A stretch of 64,000 nucleotides of DNA from assembly GCA_947471745.1 (NCBI GenBank), contig CANJKZ010000783.1:446501-510500 (forward strand), written 5' to 3'. The translations under genes were made by a program, and so were the position numbers. The notes under the pieces are model-generated. The model worked only from the letters and a program-made list of their open reading frames with translations, was not told where the DNA came from and made no database searches. Below, piece after piece: positions 1 through 10,739 of the stretch (positions are counted from its first letter, which is position 1; every line of letters starts with the position of its first letter). This DNA comes from Closterium sp. Naga37s-1 (lineage: Eukaryota > Streptophyta > Zygnematophyceae > Desmidiales > Closteriaceae).

Positions 1-1007
1 TGACCAGCCTGATCACCTGTGCGAATGACGTACGGGCAGCGAACGGTACTCCGAGACCCTCTACTCTGAGCGTACCACTCTTGAAGTTGCTGGGACGTAA
101 GCGTCTCGCGTGGACGCTGCTGCAGCTGCAGCTAGCCACTGCCAGACGCTCCCAACTGACCAGCTCCAGGGCGACAGCTACGACGGCTACCGCGATAACC
201 CCAACTATCGTACCACTCACGAAGCTGCTGGGGCGTGAGAGACTCGTGTGGACGTCGCTGGAGCTGCATCTGGCCACCTCCAGTAGCAGCAGGAGCAGAA
301 GTAGCAGCAGTAGCAGCAGCAGCAGCCTAGCAGCAGTAACAGGAGTACCAGCAGTAGCAGTAGCAGCAGCACGGGCAGGTGCGGCAGGCAGGCAGGCAGG
401 CAAGCAGGCAGACAGACAGGCAGATGGCGCGGCAGCGCGCGAACAAGGTAGGTGCTTACCAGTGGCGAGAAGGGCAGGCGCTCGCCGGGCGAGCAGGGCC
501 GGCGCTCGGCGGGCAGCGGCCGGGTAGGCGCACGACGGCAGCGACGGCGGGGCCGCGACAGCTGCGGCAGAGCAGGGCCGCGTCGGCAGTAGAGGAGGTC
601 CCCGACAGCTGCTGTAGGGCGGGGCCGTGACCGCTGTAGGGCGGGGCCGAGAGGACTGCTGCAAGGCGGGGCCGCGACAGCATCAGGAGGCTCCGCGGCA
701 GCTTCTGCAGGGTGGGGCCGCGACCGTGGCAAGGCGCTCCGCGGCAGCTGCTGCAGGAGCGACGACGGCAGTCAGGCAGGGGCGGCGTCCAGGGGGGGGG
801 GGCGTCATGACAGGCCGGGGCGACGTCCAGGGGGGGGTGGGGGGGGGGGGGGGGGGGGCGCGACGAACAGGGGCAGCCGCGGCACGCGGGGCTACAGCGG
901 GCTACGCGAGCTGCAGGCGCGGCGCGCGAGGCCGCAGCGGGCCGCGCGAGGACGGCAGCCACGGCGCGAGGAGCTGCAGCGCGATGCGCGGGCAGCAGAC
1001 GCGACTA
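1..1007. other. GC-rich low-complexity region, probably copia leader
   Basis: No convincing gene. The stretch holds an imperfect 140-bp-spaced duplication (about 69-130 and 209-270), an AGC/CAG-type microsatellite (about 281-372), GGCA repeats (about 378-425), clusters of GGGGCCGCGAC-like units (about 550-760) and two G-runs (about 789-800 and 830-858). It abuts an LTR at 1008 in the same way that GC-repeat leaders sit between the LTR and gag in the copia element at 56-64 kb. It may therefore be the leader of a minus-strand copia whose body lies left of the window. The open frames here are products of repeat composition. Confidence 0.4.
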
Positions 1008-1108
1008 TGAAAGAATTGGGTACAAGTATGAAACCCTGAATGGGGCTGTACCCCATATTGGCTACCCTACTACAGCCTACACATATATAACATGCATATA
1101 CTTTGACA
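1008..1108 (-). repeat. Short copia-type LTR (101 bp)
   Basis: Begins TG and ends TTTGACA. It shares the core GTACCCCATAT...CTACAGCCTACACA with the paired LTRs at 5089/6986 and the pair at 56324/63652, which places it in the same short-LTR copia group. No second LTR is in the window, so it is either the 5' LTR of a minus-strand element running off the left edge or a solo LTR. The adjoining bases do not form a clear primer-binding site. Confidence 0.65.
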
Positions 1109-1386
1109 GCGTACCGCTCCCGCACCTGGCAGGCGCGCAGTGGGGCAGGGGGGCAAGGAGGCTAGGAGGCAGGGAGGCAAGGAGGCAGAGAGATAGAAGA
1201 GGGCATGGAAGTCTGATTATTCACATCCGACGACTGCCAATTCAGAAAGCATGTGCAATGTGGAAAGAAGCAAAGGAATGCATGTCCCACACCCCAAATC
1301 CGCATCATTGTCCCGCGCTCCCTCCCCCAGCTCTCTTTCCCACTACTCACTCACCACTCCCCACCACTCCCCCTCCACTCACCCCC
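1109..1386. other. Gene-free spacer
   Basis: GGCA/GGAGGCA-type purine-rich repeats followed by pyrimidine-rich sequence that looks like intron flank of the antisense CCT3 fragment next to it. Nothing else is recognisable. Confidence 0.4.
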
Positions 1387-1434
1387 AGTTCCTTCATGTC
1401 AGTGAGGGCGCCCGTGTCAACGTCAATGCATATG
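1387..1434 (-). pseudogene. CCT3: CCT3 exon fragment, antisense
   Basis: On the minus strand this reads IDVDTGALTDMKELG followed by a GGTGAGT splice-donor-like sequence. It is the same exon piece found in plus orientation near 16.67, 16.81, 27.74 and 27.87 kb. In CCT gamma subunits this segment lies just before the WEPYAVK... block near the C-terminus. It is an isolated inverted exon copy with no flanking CCT3 exons on this strand. Confidence 0.6.
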
Positions 1435-2162
1435 GTCGTGTTGGCGCTCTGTGCGTGCTGTTGTGGTGAGGGGGGGAGGGGTGGTGGAGGGACGGGTGGA
1501 GGGGCGAGATGATGCACGTGTGTCTGTATAAATGCGCGAAGGCATGTGCACGATCTAGCTGCATGGGTGTGCTTTTAGGAGGGGACGAGTGGGGAAACGG
1601 GGGCCGACGAGAGTCTGGAGGCAGGTGGTGTAGGGAAGGAGAGACGTGAGACGGAAAATTGGAGAGGGATAGGGGAGAGGGGAGCTAGGTTGGAAAATAC
1701 GTGTATGTGGTATCAGATGTGTACCGACTATACAGTAACGTACTAACGCTATTTGCTGAGTTTCCAGCCTCAGAAAACGCTCTGAATACGCTGTCGAGTA
1801 GGGAAAAAACCCTCGGTCAGGGAAAAAATGATTTCTAGGAGGAAGAGATGGTTTGTATAATGCTTTCCCGTATGGTTGCATAACACCATATCCGCGCTGA
1901 TCTGGGAGCAAAATGCAAGTGGGAAGGCAAGCTGGCTCATGGTTGACTTGACTCACTATTGGTAGCCTTAAGCATAGCACTTAACATCCAAGTGTGGTTG
2001 GCTTTGCTGACCTAACTAGGACACAACCTTCTCTGAATTCCCAGAATGATCCCAACCACTTAAGAGTCCCCCCCGTCCCCTTGCCCCCCATCTGTGCGTC
2101 CCTGTCCTCCCCTATGCTTCCCTGTTCTTTCCCGTGCGTCACTGCGCCTCCTCCCTTTATAG
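1435..2162. other. No recognised feature
   Basis: Purine-rich and then mixed sequence. A 141-codon minus-strand open frame (1555-1980) resembles nothing I know and has no supporting context. The last 100 bases are pyrimidine-rich, as expected upstream of the CCT3 exon acceptor at 2163. Confidence 0.3.
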
Positions 2163-3062
2163 GGAAGCAGATGCTGAGCATACTGCAGAGCTGCATCGAC
2201 ACCAAGTTCACCGCCCATCCCATTCATTCATCCCCCATCCCTTTGTACTCCTTCCGTGCGTCCCTGTCCTCCCCTGTGCTTCCCCGTGCTTTCCCGTGTG
2301 TCACCGTGCCTCCTCCCTTCGCAGAGAAGCAGATGCTAAGCATACTGCAGAGCTGCATCGGCACCAAGTTCACCTCCCGCTTCGACTCCCTCATGGCTGT
2401 ACATACAACATATGTACTCAAAGTGTGTGCTTTTGTTTTCCTAGACTCCTTAAAGAGTTGTGCTTCTTTATTTCCAATTCTCACTTGCTCAATCCCTGCC
2501 CTTTCCCACCCACGCACCGCCGCTCTCTTTTTTTTCCACTCATCATTGCCCTCACCCCCTTCAACCCCACTTCCCCAGGAGCTGGCTGTGGACGCGGTGA
2601 CAACGGTGGCAGTGGAGGGAAACTGCCACCTGCCACCTGCTTCCTTCCTGCAACCTTGCCTTGCCCTTCCTAACTCTCTGTCCCCCTCTGCCCTCCTCTC
2701 ACCCCATCCCACCACTCCCACAAGAACTAGCTCTAAATGCGGTGACAACGGTAACAGTGGAGGTGGGGCCCCGCAGCTGACCACCTAACTGCTCTCGATC
2801 CCTCCCCTCCTCACCATCACCCTTTCCCCTCACCCACAGAAACTGGCACTAGATGCGGTGACAACAATGGCGGTGGAAGTGGGGGGCGCAAGGACATTGA
2901 CATCAAGCAGTACGCCAAGGTGGAGAAGGTGCTGGGTGGTCGGATAGAGGACAGTGCGGTGCTGCGTGGTGTGATGTTCAACAAGGACGGGGTGGCCCCC
3001 AGCAAGATGCGGCGGCGCATTAAGAACCCGCGAGTGGTACTGCTGGACTCGCCTTTGGAATA
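2163..3062 (+). pseudogene. CCT3: CCT3 (chaperonin gamma) exon cluster, duplicated exons
   Basis: Fragments of the gamma subunit of the cytosolic CCT/TriC chaperonin, which folds actin and tubulin. Five exon-like blocks follow pyrimidine-rich AG acceptors: KQMLSILQSCIDTKF (about 2163-2215), its near copy KQMLSILQSCIGTKFTSRF (about 2325-2400), then ELAVDAVTTVAVEG (2579), ELALNAVTTVTVEV (2725) and KLALDAVTTMAVEV (2840). The last runs on after a frame change into DIDIKQYAKVEKV, VLRGVMFNKD and NPRVVLLDSPLE, then stops at 3060-3062. The order matches the equatorial-to-intermediate region of CCT3, but the first block occurs twice and the second three times. N-terminal exons are absent and the block ends abruptly, so this is a remnant and not a working gene. 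Confidence 0.8.
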
Positions 3063-3457
3063 AAAGAAAGAGGAGTGAAGAAAATGGATCGGTGAACTTA
3101 GGGCACGATAGGAAGAAGAAATATCCTTAGCAAGAAAATGGTACAAGTCTTGAAGACTAGAGCAAGGTCCTTGTCAAGAATAAATCATAGTGAAGTGGGA
3201 AGCCACATATATGTGGCTGAACGCTTGAGGCTAGCTGCAGCACCTCAATGGTGAGGGCAAGGCTAGCCAACCTTGCCAAGCTAGCAAGTGAGGCCACATG
3301 TTGCACATGTGGGCCAGGCTGGAACAACAGCCCACATGACAGCATATGGCACACCATAGAGGCCAGCAAGGTGAGTGTGGGATGAGTGGACAGGTGGCAA
3401 TGCCAACTGTGACCACACTTCACTGTGGTGTAGTGTAGTGGAGTGTGGACTCGTAAG
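3063..3457. other. Spacer with short palindromes
   Basis: Contains an exact 18-bp palindrome AGCCACATATATGTGGCT (3201-3218) and several short inverted motifs (GGCCACATG/CATGTGGGCC, GCTAGC). It may be the remains of a small DNA transposon, but no termini could be set. No gene is seen. Confidence 0.3.
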
Positions 3458-5017
3458 GGTGTAAACGAATAGGGTACTATTCGTTTTACTATTCGATATT
3501 CGACGAATATCGAATCCGGTTTGAATTTGATTAGGTTTGGTTAATCGGTAGTATTCGAGTTAGCCATATTCGTCGAATACGATTACTCGGGCGGGAAAAT
3601 CAAATACGAATCCGAATATTCGTTTTTTAGGGTTAGGCCTGTACATGCGACTAATCTTGTGCTCTCCTTCTCTCTGCGGTGCGACAGGTTTCAGTCTATG
3701 TAGCGCCGGCGGGACAATGATCTATGTACGAGATTGACTCGACTCTCCTATTCTCGTAACTACGAGATTGAGCTTCAGAGGGCCAAGGGGAGTTCGATTG
3801 GTTTGGTTTGGGGAGAGCTGACGGGACCTATTGAGGCTGGGGTGGGACCCGGTTGGCTTGGTTAGGTTTGGGGAGGCCTGGCAGGACTTATCAGGGCTGG
3901 GTTTACGCTAGGTTTGGAATTGTTAGCCGCCCCTGCAAATCTGCACTTCTGCAAATTCGCACAGAGTTGCCTAGCGCCTGGTGAATGCTTGGATGCGACA
4001 CTTGTACACTGGTCGCAAATTGACGCACCACCATTTGTACACCCTCGCATACTGATCGCGCAGCACTGTAGATCCAGCGTTTGGCCCGGAAGACCCAAAG
4101 TGGCCCATGAAATACTTGACTTGTGTTTGTTACTGACGCGCAAAACCAGTATGATGGACGAAGAGAGCTTGCCTGACGAAATTTTGACCATTCAGAGCTA
4201 GGTATGCCACGAAGCCATGCGTCAGTTCCAGTAGGGCACGTTATGAAATTACACGATGCTGTTTCTGAGGTACACGTCAGCGTCCCATTGCAGCCCACCG
4301 ACACAATTCTAGAGCACGTTGTACTAGACGTGCCACGATAAGTTTTGGCGTGTCTACCATCAGCAAGTGCCCCTGACAGGCAGCGGGGCTATGACTGGCA
4401 CAACGTCACGTAGCCACTTTTCCACGATCGAACTTTAGCACGTGTGATAAATTACTTCCACGAATTTCACATTCCAGCCAATAAATTTCACGTGAAGAAT
4501 CCATCTAGACACTCAAGCAGGCGGTCCGCAAACGTGTGCAAAAAAAAATAACGCGCCATTTTTACACAAACACGGCTACACATTTTTCTCCCGCACTTAC
4601 TGGTGTCGAAACCACGAAAGCTGTGGTTCATCATCCCAGCGGAATGGTAAAACTTACATGGATTTACATGTGCCATTTTCGGGGAAAGAGGGCGCGTAGA
4701 CTTCGAATTTTGGGGCAGCGGGTAAACCGAAATCGAGCAAAACCACACACAAAATGAATGTGAATCAACCAATTCCATTTCCAACCATTTCTCATTCGAC
4801 ACTCTTCCTGAATTCTCAACTCCAGAGAGGTCCAAGCCTAACTCTCAACTCCAGAGAGCTAAAATTGCTTTTCAGGGAGTAGTTTTCTAGCATAATTAGT
4901 AGCTCTTTATCAATCCCAATACAGAATACACCGTATCTCTTCAACATCTGATTGATTAATAGTTAGTTGTAGACGTTAGGATGCGTAAAGAAGATAAAGT
5001 AAATTGTTGTATGCTTC
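3458..5017 (+). mobile_element. Probable 5' end and leader of hAT transposon
   Basis: Starts near GGGTGTAAACGAATAG and contains an inverted pair ATTCGATATTCG / CGAATATCGAAT (about 3490-3520) plus many ATTCG/CGAAT motifs. This is the kind of subterminal short-repeat region hAT elements have. It leads to the ATG of the transposase at 5018. The matching right terminus and the 8-bp target duplication were not found, so the boundary is approximate. The rest of the stretch (about 3650-5017) holds no recognisable gene. Confidence 0.4.
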
Positions 5018-5088
5018 ATGGCCTCAACGGCCCCAACAAATTCCTCCGCGGCATGTGACAATATGACAAGCGGTGGTGCTGCTGAAAA

Positions 5089-5214
5089 TGTGAAAGAACG
5101 AGGAATGAATGCACTAGGAAATAGGTGGGTACAAGTAGGAAAACCTAAAACTGTTGTACCCCATATTATCTACCCCACTACAGCCTACACAGACTATAGC
5201 ATATATGTTTCACA
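5089..5214 (-). repeat. Copia A 3' LTR
   Basis: 126 bp, TG...CA ends. It differs from its partner at four sites, including the last pentamer (CACA instead of GACA), so the insertion is older than copia C. Confidence 0.9.
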
Positions 5215-6911
5215 CACCCCCATATGCAAAGTGGGGGAGAACAAGAGGTCACAAGACCAGTCAAGCAAAGCACAGCAAGCTCAGGGTGGATCACAACGTC
5301 ACCACACATTCCGAGCACAAGTTCAAGGCCACAAGGCCAGTTCACATGCAAGATTATATATAAAGGTAAACAAGCAAGTGCAGGTATAGATAGATCACAG
5401 TACAAGCAAGGTGAAGAAGTGAGCAAGTGAGGCCAAGTAGGCACAAGACCTAGCATCGTACAAAAGCGCTGATGATCACAAGGCTGAAGTGCCTTGGTAA
5501 AGATATCAGTAGTGTTGGCCTGAGAGGCCACGTAGGCAAGGCGCAGCTGACCACGCTGCTGCAGCTCACGAGCAAGGAAGTAGCGAAGAGCAATGTGCTT
5601 CGTTCTGTGCTCCAGTCTGTGCTCCCGACACAAGGCCAGCATGGCCTTGTTGTCTACGTACAGAACTGGAGGAGAACGAGGCGGCTCTCCTAGGTCAGTC
5701 AGCAGGTAGGTGAGCCAGCGTAGCTCCTGTGCAGCCATGGCCCCTGCGTAGATCCCAGCCTCACAGCTGGAGCCGAGAACAGAAGACGAGCGGGTAGACC
5801 GCCACGAAACAGAGCCGGAACCAAGGCCGAAGGTGTAACCCTGTGACGACCGCTGCGTAGCCTGGTCGTCAGCCCAAGAAGCGTCTGCGTGCCCAGTGAG
5901 GACCACTGAACGCCGCCCTCCAAGCACTAGCCCCATGCCCGACGTTCTGCACAAGTAGCGCAACACCCTCTTTGCTGCAGCCATGTGCTCTGGTCGGAGT
6001 CTCCCAGGAGCAACATAGCGTGCCAAGATTCTAAGAGGGTATGCAAGGTCAGGTCGAGTGCAGGTCATCAGGTACATGAGGTAGCCAACAAGCTCTGGGT
6101 ACGGGCCACTCGGCTCTACGGACTCATCCGAAGGCAGAGCTGAGAGCGAGTGGCGAGTAGACAGAGGAGTGGCCTGAGGCGAGGAGTACGTGAAGTCGAA
6201 GCGCTGAAGGACCTGCTGCACCATGTGTGACTGAGTCAGGGTAATGGTGCGCTGTGCTCTGTCCCGGATGATCTGCAAGCCAAGGTAGCTGCGCAGTTCA
6301 CCCAGGTCTGTGCACGTGTGTCTCTTCTGCAGCTCGGACTTCACGTGGGCGAGTCCAGCAGTGTCAGCAGTAGCAAAGACCAAGTCGTCGACGTACACGA
6401 GGATGTAGAACGGCGACAAAGAGGTGTCAGTGCGTAGAAACAGCGACGGGTCGGCAGTAGAAGGAGCAAACCCAAGAGCCGCAAGTGTAGTCCTCAGTAT
6501 GTCGTGACACTCACGGGGCGCCTGGCGGAGACCGTAGACTGGCCGCAGGAGGCTCCACTGGGTACCAGGAGGAAACGACCCAATGAAGCCAGGTGGGCGG
6601 CGCAGCCAGATCTCCTCGTGCAGGCTGCCCTGTAGGAAAGCAGTGCTGAAGTCAAGGGAGTGAAGCTCGTAGTCGCGCTGAGCGGCTATGTGCAGCAGCA
6701 CCCGAAGAGTGGTCATCTTCGGGGTGGGAGAGAAGGTCTGAAAGTAGTCAACTCCCTGCCACTGACTGAAGCCTCGAGCCACGTAACGCGCCTTGAAGAC
6801 AGGCGGAGAACCCGGCGGCCGCTTCACGAGGGCGCGACGGGCCGCTAAGGGCAGGGGACGCGACAGGAGGGCAGGCACACGGGGCGCGACTCGGGCAAGG
6901 GCGAAGCGCAC
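5178..6911 (-). CDS. Copia A RT-RNase H polypeptide (577 aa)
   Basis: An open frame starting in the element leader (residues 1-28, Arg/Pro/Ala-rich) and fused by deletion to the copia reverse transcriptase. It has VFKARYVARGFSQ, DFSTAFLQGSLHEEIW and the catalytic YVDD (about 6385-6399), followed by RNase H (GHADASWADD, VLYVDNKAM, TDIFTKAL). The RNase H acidic residue seen as EAEIYAG in copia C is EAGIYAG here (near 5750), so RNase H is probably inactive. The family stop after LLTS is lost and the frame reads about 66 more codons through the 3' region into the LTR. No promoter or start beyond the element itself was seen, and whether it is translated is unknown. Confidence 0.7.
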   Translation of the reverse strand: MRFALARVAPRVPALLSRPLPLAARRALVKRPPGSPPVFKARYVARGFSQWQGVDYFQTFSPTPKMTTLRVLLHIAAQRDYELHSLDFSTAFLQGSLHEEIWLRRPPGFIGSFPPGTQWSLLRPVYGLRQAPRECHDILRTTLAALGFAPSTADPSLFLRTDTSLSPFYILVYVDDLVFATADTAGLAHVKSELQKRHTCTDLGELRSYLGLQIIRDRAQRTITLTQSHMVQQVLQRFDFTYSSPQATPLSTRHSLSALPSDESVEPSGPYPELVGYLMYLMTCTRPDLAYPLRILARYVAPGRLRPEHMAAAKRVLRYLCRTSGMGLVLGGRRSVVLTGHADASWADDQATQRSSQGYTFGLGSGSVSWRSTRSSSVLGSSCEAGIYAGAMAAQELRWLTYLLTDLGEPPRSPPVLYVDNKAMLALCREHRLEHRTKHIALRYFLARELQQRGQLRLAYVASQANTTDIFTKALQPCDHQRFCTMLGLVPTWPHLLTSSPCLYCDLSIPALACLPLYIILHVNWPCGLELVLGMCGDVVIHPELAVLCLTGLVTSCSPPLCIWGCVKHICYSLCRL

Positions 6912-6965
6912 TCCGGGCAGGAAAAAAAAATCGATTTTCGGTGGGCCCTAGGAAACGTTTCCTCT

Positions 6966-6985
6966 AGGGAACCTGCTCTATACCA
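6966..6985 (-). other. Copia A primer-binding site
   Basis: Minus strand reads TGGTATAGAGCAGGTTCC directly inside the 5' LTR. It matches the initiator-Met tRNA 3' end (TGGTATCAGAGCCAGGTT) if one base is missing at each of two places. A palindrome GGAAACGTTTCC follows a few bases downstream. Confidence 0.55.
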
Positions 6986-7111
6986 TGTGAAAGAACGAGG
7001 AATGAATGCACTAGGAAACAGGTGGGCACAAGTAGGAAAACCTAAAAGTGTTGTACCCCATATTATCTACCCCACTACAGCCTACACAGACTATAGCATA
7101 TATGTTTGACA
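6986..7111 (-). repeat. Copia A 5' LTR
   Basis: 126 bp, starts TGTGAAAG and ends TTTGACA. Flanked on the right by the second GAAAA target copy. Confidence 0.9.
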
Positions 7112-8078
7112 GAAAATACTGATAAATCTCTTAAGCGCGGGCTTGATGACGACACTGTGGATGAGGAAGCACTTGTGAAGATAAACAAGGCATTGACATT
7201 GGCGGTGTGGATGTTTTATGAAAAAATTGATAAGCCCAAAAGTGCAAAATGTCTTCTTTGTGAAATAAAAAAAGTAAAGCAAGTGATTTCGAGGAAAGGA
7301 GGGAGCACAAGTGCAATGACCAAACAGATTAATAATTGCCATTCGAAGGAGTATGTGCAAGCGGGTTTGGATTAAAAAAAAAATGGAGGTCGCGGGGGAA
7401 AGGGGGACATTGCAAGGGCCATGCTAAAACTCACGCAATACTCCGATGCCGAGAATAGGAAGCGCCTTGTTCGCATTGTTGCGAAAGGAAACATGTCCTG
7501 GGTTGAAAGATTGGGTGAAGTGGCTTCAACCCGAGGTGAACATGCCCTCCCGTATCACGATTGCCAACGATTTGCACCTTGCGTACGATGTTTTTATGGA
7601 GACATCAAGAAGAAATTGCAAGGGTTGCAATGGAAAATCTCTTTCACGTGTGACATATGGACGGCCCCCGACATGGACGCTTTCATGGAAATAACCGTTC
7701 ATTGGCTCAATGAAAAATTCAAGTCACAACGGAATTTGCTTGATTTCATTCACATGGAAGGATCTCACAGGGGTGAAGCGATTAAAAACGCTTTTGTCCA
7801 CTCCGTCCATGTTCGTTGGGGCCTTGGCGACAAAGTGATGGCTGTCACTCTTGATAATGCAAGCAACAACGGATCTTTCCTTCGTCTCCTTGATGAAGAG
7901 ACCAATTTTTCAAAGGCATATGTTTTGTTTTGCGCACATGATCAACCTCGTTGTTGAGGCCATCATGAAAGAACCCACCACCAAAGGTGCTTTTGAAAAG
8001 ATTCGGGGGTTTGCCATGTACATCGGAGGCTCCTCCAATCGATGTGATAAGTTTGAGGAAAAATACAAGGCACAAAAA

Positions 8079-8455
8079 TGTCAGAATCCCAACCACTTAG
8101 ACCATTGGGATAAAATGGCTTGTTTGTATAGCGGGTTTGTATGCCTATAACCCCACAGGCGAACGCGCCTGTAACCCCCCTTAGGATCAATCGGGCATCC
8201 ACAGTGCAGATCTACTAACACTCCCCCACACTGGGAGGCCCAGGACTGAGCACAACGGCAACGACCTACAGGTCCATACACTGAGATTCGAACTCGATAG
8301 TGCTCTGATACCATGTCAGAATCCCAACCACTTAGACCATTGGGATAAAAGGGCTTGTTTGTATAGCGGGTTTGTGCGCCCATAACCCCCCAGGCGAACG
8401 TGCCTGTAACCCCCCTTATGATCAATCGGGCATCCACACTGCAGATCTACTGAAA
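8079..8455 (-). mobile_element. TRIM (miniature LTR retrotransposon)
   Basis: Two 142-bp direct repeats (8079-8220, 8314-8455) beginning TGTCAGAATCCC flank only 93 bp. On the minus strand the inner edge of the right repeat carries TGGTATCAGAGCAC (8300-8313), an exact initiator-Met tRNA primer-binding site. The inner edge of the left repeat carries a purine tract, TGTGGGGGAG. The flanks are AAAAA on both sides (8074-8078, 8456-8460). The unit is non-coding and must be moved in trans. The right repeat ends GAAA instead of AACA. Removing it restores the hAT frame. Confidence 0.9.
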
Positions 8456-8519
8456 AAAAAGTGGAAAAAGTGACATCCATTGCGGTGGACACTCCCACTA
8501 GATGGTCTAATGCCCACGC

Positions 8520-8920
8520 TGTGAGAGGACGTCCCCGCTATAATATTTGTCATTATTATATTTTTCCTTTATCTTATTCTCCTTTTTCTCCTCTTTATTT
8601 TGGTCTTTATTTCATCTCAATCGGCCTACTATTCTATTTTCTAGAGCCTTCTATTTATTTCTCTTATTTCCTACTTTTCCCACCGACATATCTATTATAC
8701 GGCACCGACAGCGCCGACAGCGGTGTATACGGTGTAATCTGGGCATAATCCCAAGTGCCAATAGCCTTGCGTGCTTGTGCGCACTTGTGATTGTAGTATC
8801 GGGAAGGGCGTGTTCCCGAAGGTTCGTTTTATCTCGTTTATCCTTGTATTTTCCGAGTATAAAAACGCCTTGTATTCAGTTTTAGTGACAAGCTTCGATT
8901 GAGAATTCGATCCTGTGACA
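8520..8920 (+). repeat. Chromovirus 5' LTR
   Basis: 401 bp, TGTGAGAGGACG...CCTGTGACA. Contains an AT/pyrimidine-rich first third and a GAGTATAAAAAC TATA-type motif near 8858-8869 that is well placed for the retroelement promoter. Confidence 0.9.
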
Positions 8921-9084
8921 CTTGGTAATCAGGGCCGTTCTCACTTGACAACACTCGGCTAAGCAGCGGTCGCGGAAAAAATCGCCTCGAAAAACCGCCG
9001 GGGGCGACCAATTCGACGCCGATTTCTGGTAAGCACCAGTTCCGCGCTTTTCGAATTAACCCCCTCGCGTGGTTTCTGAACAGG

Positions 9085-10284
9085 ATGGGTTTGCTGGCGA
9101 CCAACGACGTTACGCAGCAGCTATTCGCGCAAATTGCCAAGATGGAAGCGGAGATGCAAGCGACTACCGAACGGTCACGATTGGAGAACGAGCAGCTGCG
9201 AAATGAACTGCAGCGCGTTACGCAACTCCTCTCGACCATGAACATTCCTGCTTCGGCGACTTTGCAGCAGTCGCAGCGTCAGTTCGAGGTTCCGAAACTT
9301 CGCTCGCCGGAATCGTTTGACCCCAGCGACAGGAAATCCGACGTCAGGCGATGGCTCGCAACGATCGAAATTTATTTCGCGGCGATCGGATGGTCGACGA
9401 CGGAGTACGACGGCGAAAAAATTCGTCTCGCGACAACGTTGATGCGCGGTCCAGCTCTCGAGTGGCTCGGAAGCAACAGTAGAATTTTCCAGGGCGAAGC
9501 CACGTGGCAGCAGTTCCGGGCAGACCTTCTCAAACGTTTTGAGCCGATTAATTCCACTTATATTGCGCGCGAAAAATTACATCATCATCGGCAATACGGG
9601 AGTGTCGCGCAGTACACGCAGCAGATGGAAGAATTTTATAATCGCATTCCCGACATTGCCGAGGGTGAAAAAATTCAGTCCTACATTGCGGGGCTGAAAA
9701 CCGACATTCGCCGCCAGGTTGCAGCAGCGAATTGCAGCACCTACAGTGAGATCGTATCGGCCGCGGAACGATTTGACCTGGTCAACAACGGAACACGACG
9801 GCCCCACGTCGTCGGATCATGACAAGGGGATCGCTCGGCTTCAACCACGTTCGCCGACCCCATGGAAGTCGACAAATTCGACGCGAAGTCACGTCCTGCA
9901 AAAAAGAAAACGATTTGCGATTTTTGCGGCGGAAACGGACATCGAGTTTCCGACTGTTTTCACATGAAATCTGCACGTGCGGCATTCCGAGCTCGTGGGA
10001 GTGGCGAATCTAAAGACAAAAAGTCAAAAAACGGATCTCGCCAGTGTTTGCGGATCGTGCTGGCGAGGAAAAGCAGGTCCGAAAGCGTCAGCGCAATCTT
10101 GACCGAATCGAAACAGAAGGACAGCATTGGGCGCGAGATTTGGAGAATCAGGGGCAAAATCCCAAGCCCCTTGACCGAAATTTGTCAGAGGCATTCGCCG
10201 AGGAAAAGAAAACCTTCGCGAAAAAAGACTCGACCAAGACGGGAAATCTCCAATTCGACCCCGGAACAAAACAGAATTCGTTAA
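9085..10284 (+). pseudogene. Chromovirus Gag, broken
   Basis: Starts at ATG 9085. A coiled N-terminus is followed by the retrotransposon Gag core (FDGxx-like SFDPSDRKSDVRRWLA, ALEWLGS, WQQFRADLLKRFEP, YTQQMEEFYNRIPD). A TGA at 9820-9822 interrupts it. In the same frame the zinc knuckle CDFCGGNGHRVSDC follows (about 9919-9960). Near 10.02-10.05 kb the coding frame shifts to that of pol, where a Lys-rich linker continues to a stop at 10575. Gag would form the particle and package RNA; this copy is non-functional. Confidence 0.85.
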
Positions 10285-10739
10285 AGTTATCTTTCAAAGA
10301 TGCTTTAATGAAGACTGGTGATTTTCGCGGGTCCAGAGCCATAAACAAATTCCGGGAAGAACTCCAGAGGAAGCAGACAATTAAAGAAGTGGTACCGGTG
10401 CCTACGGAGCTGGGGAAAAAATTAAGGAGTGTGGAAAGGAGCAGGCCTTTTCACGATGTCAACGTCTTCTCCCGGAACCAGCCCAAGACGACTCTCCACT
10501 CCCCAGGGAAGAAGTCTATGGAGCTGAAGCAGCTGAGGAGGCAGCTGGGAGTTGAAAAGAAGCTGCGAAAACTCTGAAAACCCCTCCAGGATGCATCCAG
10601 TGGATCGCAGGCGTCGACCGGATCCACCCCCTCAGGGTCAACCTGTACAGTTACTACCTCTACTCCTGGCGTTGGAGAGGAGCCTTTCTCCACGCAGCCC
10701 AGGCCAGCTGTTAGTCCAGGAGCAAGCAGTGGAACCACG

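Larger units (their letters stand above)
5089..7111 (-). mobile_element. Copia A: internally deleted Ty1/copia element
   Basis: Complete LTR-to-LTR unit of 2023 bp with 126-bp LTRs (5089-5214 and 6986-7111; four differences) and a GAAAA target duplication (5084-5088, 7112-7116). It lies within the hAT transposase frame. Gag, protease and integrase are missing: the short GC-rich leader (about 6830-6985) is joined directly to RT. A PBS next to the right LTR and a purine tract (minus strand TATGGGGGTG) next to the left LTR are retained. It is therefore a non-autonomous deletion derivative, closely related to copia C. Confidence 0.9.

Noticed and set aside
1555-1980. 141-codon minus-strand frame
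   Set aside because: No recognisable domain, no conserved copy in the window, no regulatory context.
8300-8313. Possible tRNA gene fragment
   Set aside because: The match to initiator tRNA is just the 3' 12-14 bases next to an LTR, i.e. a primer-binding site.
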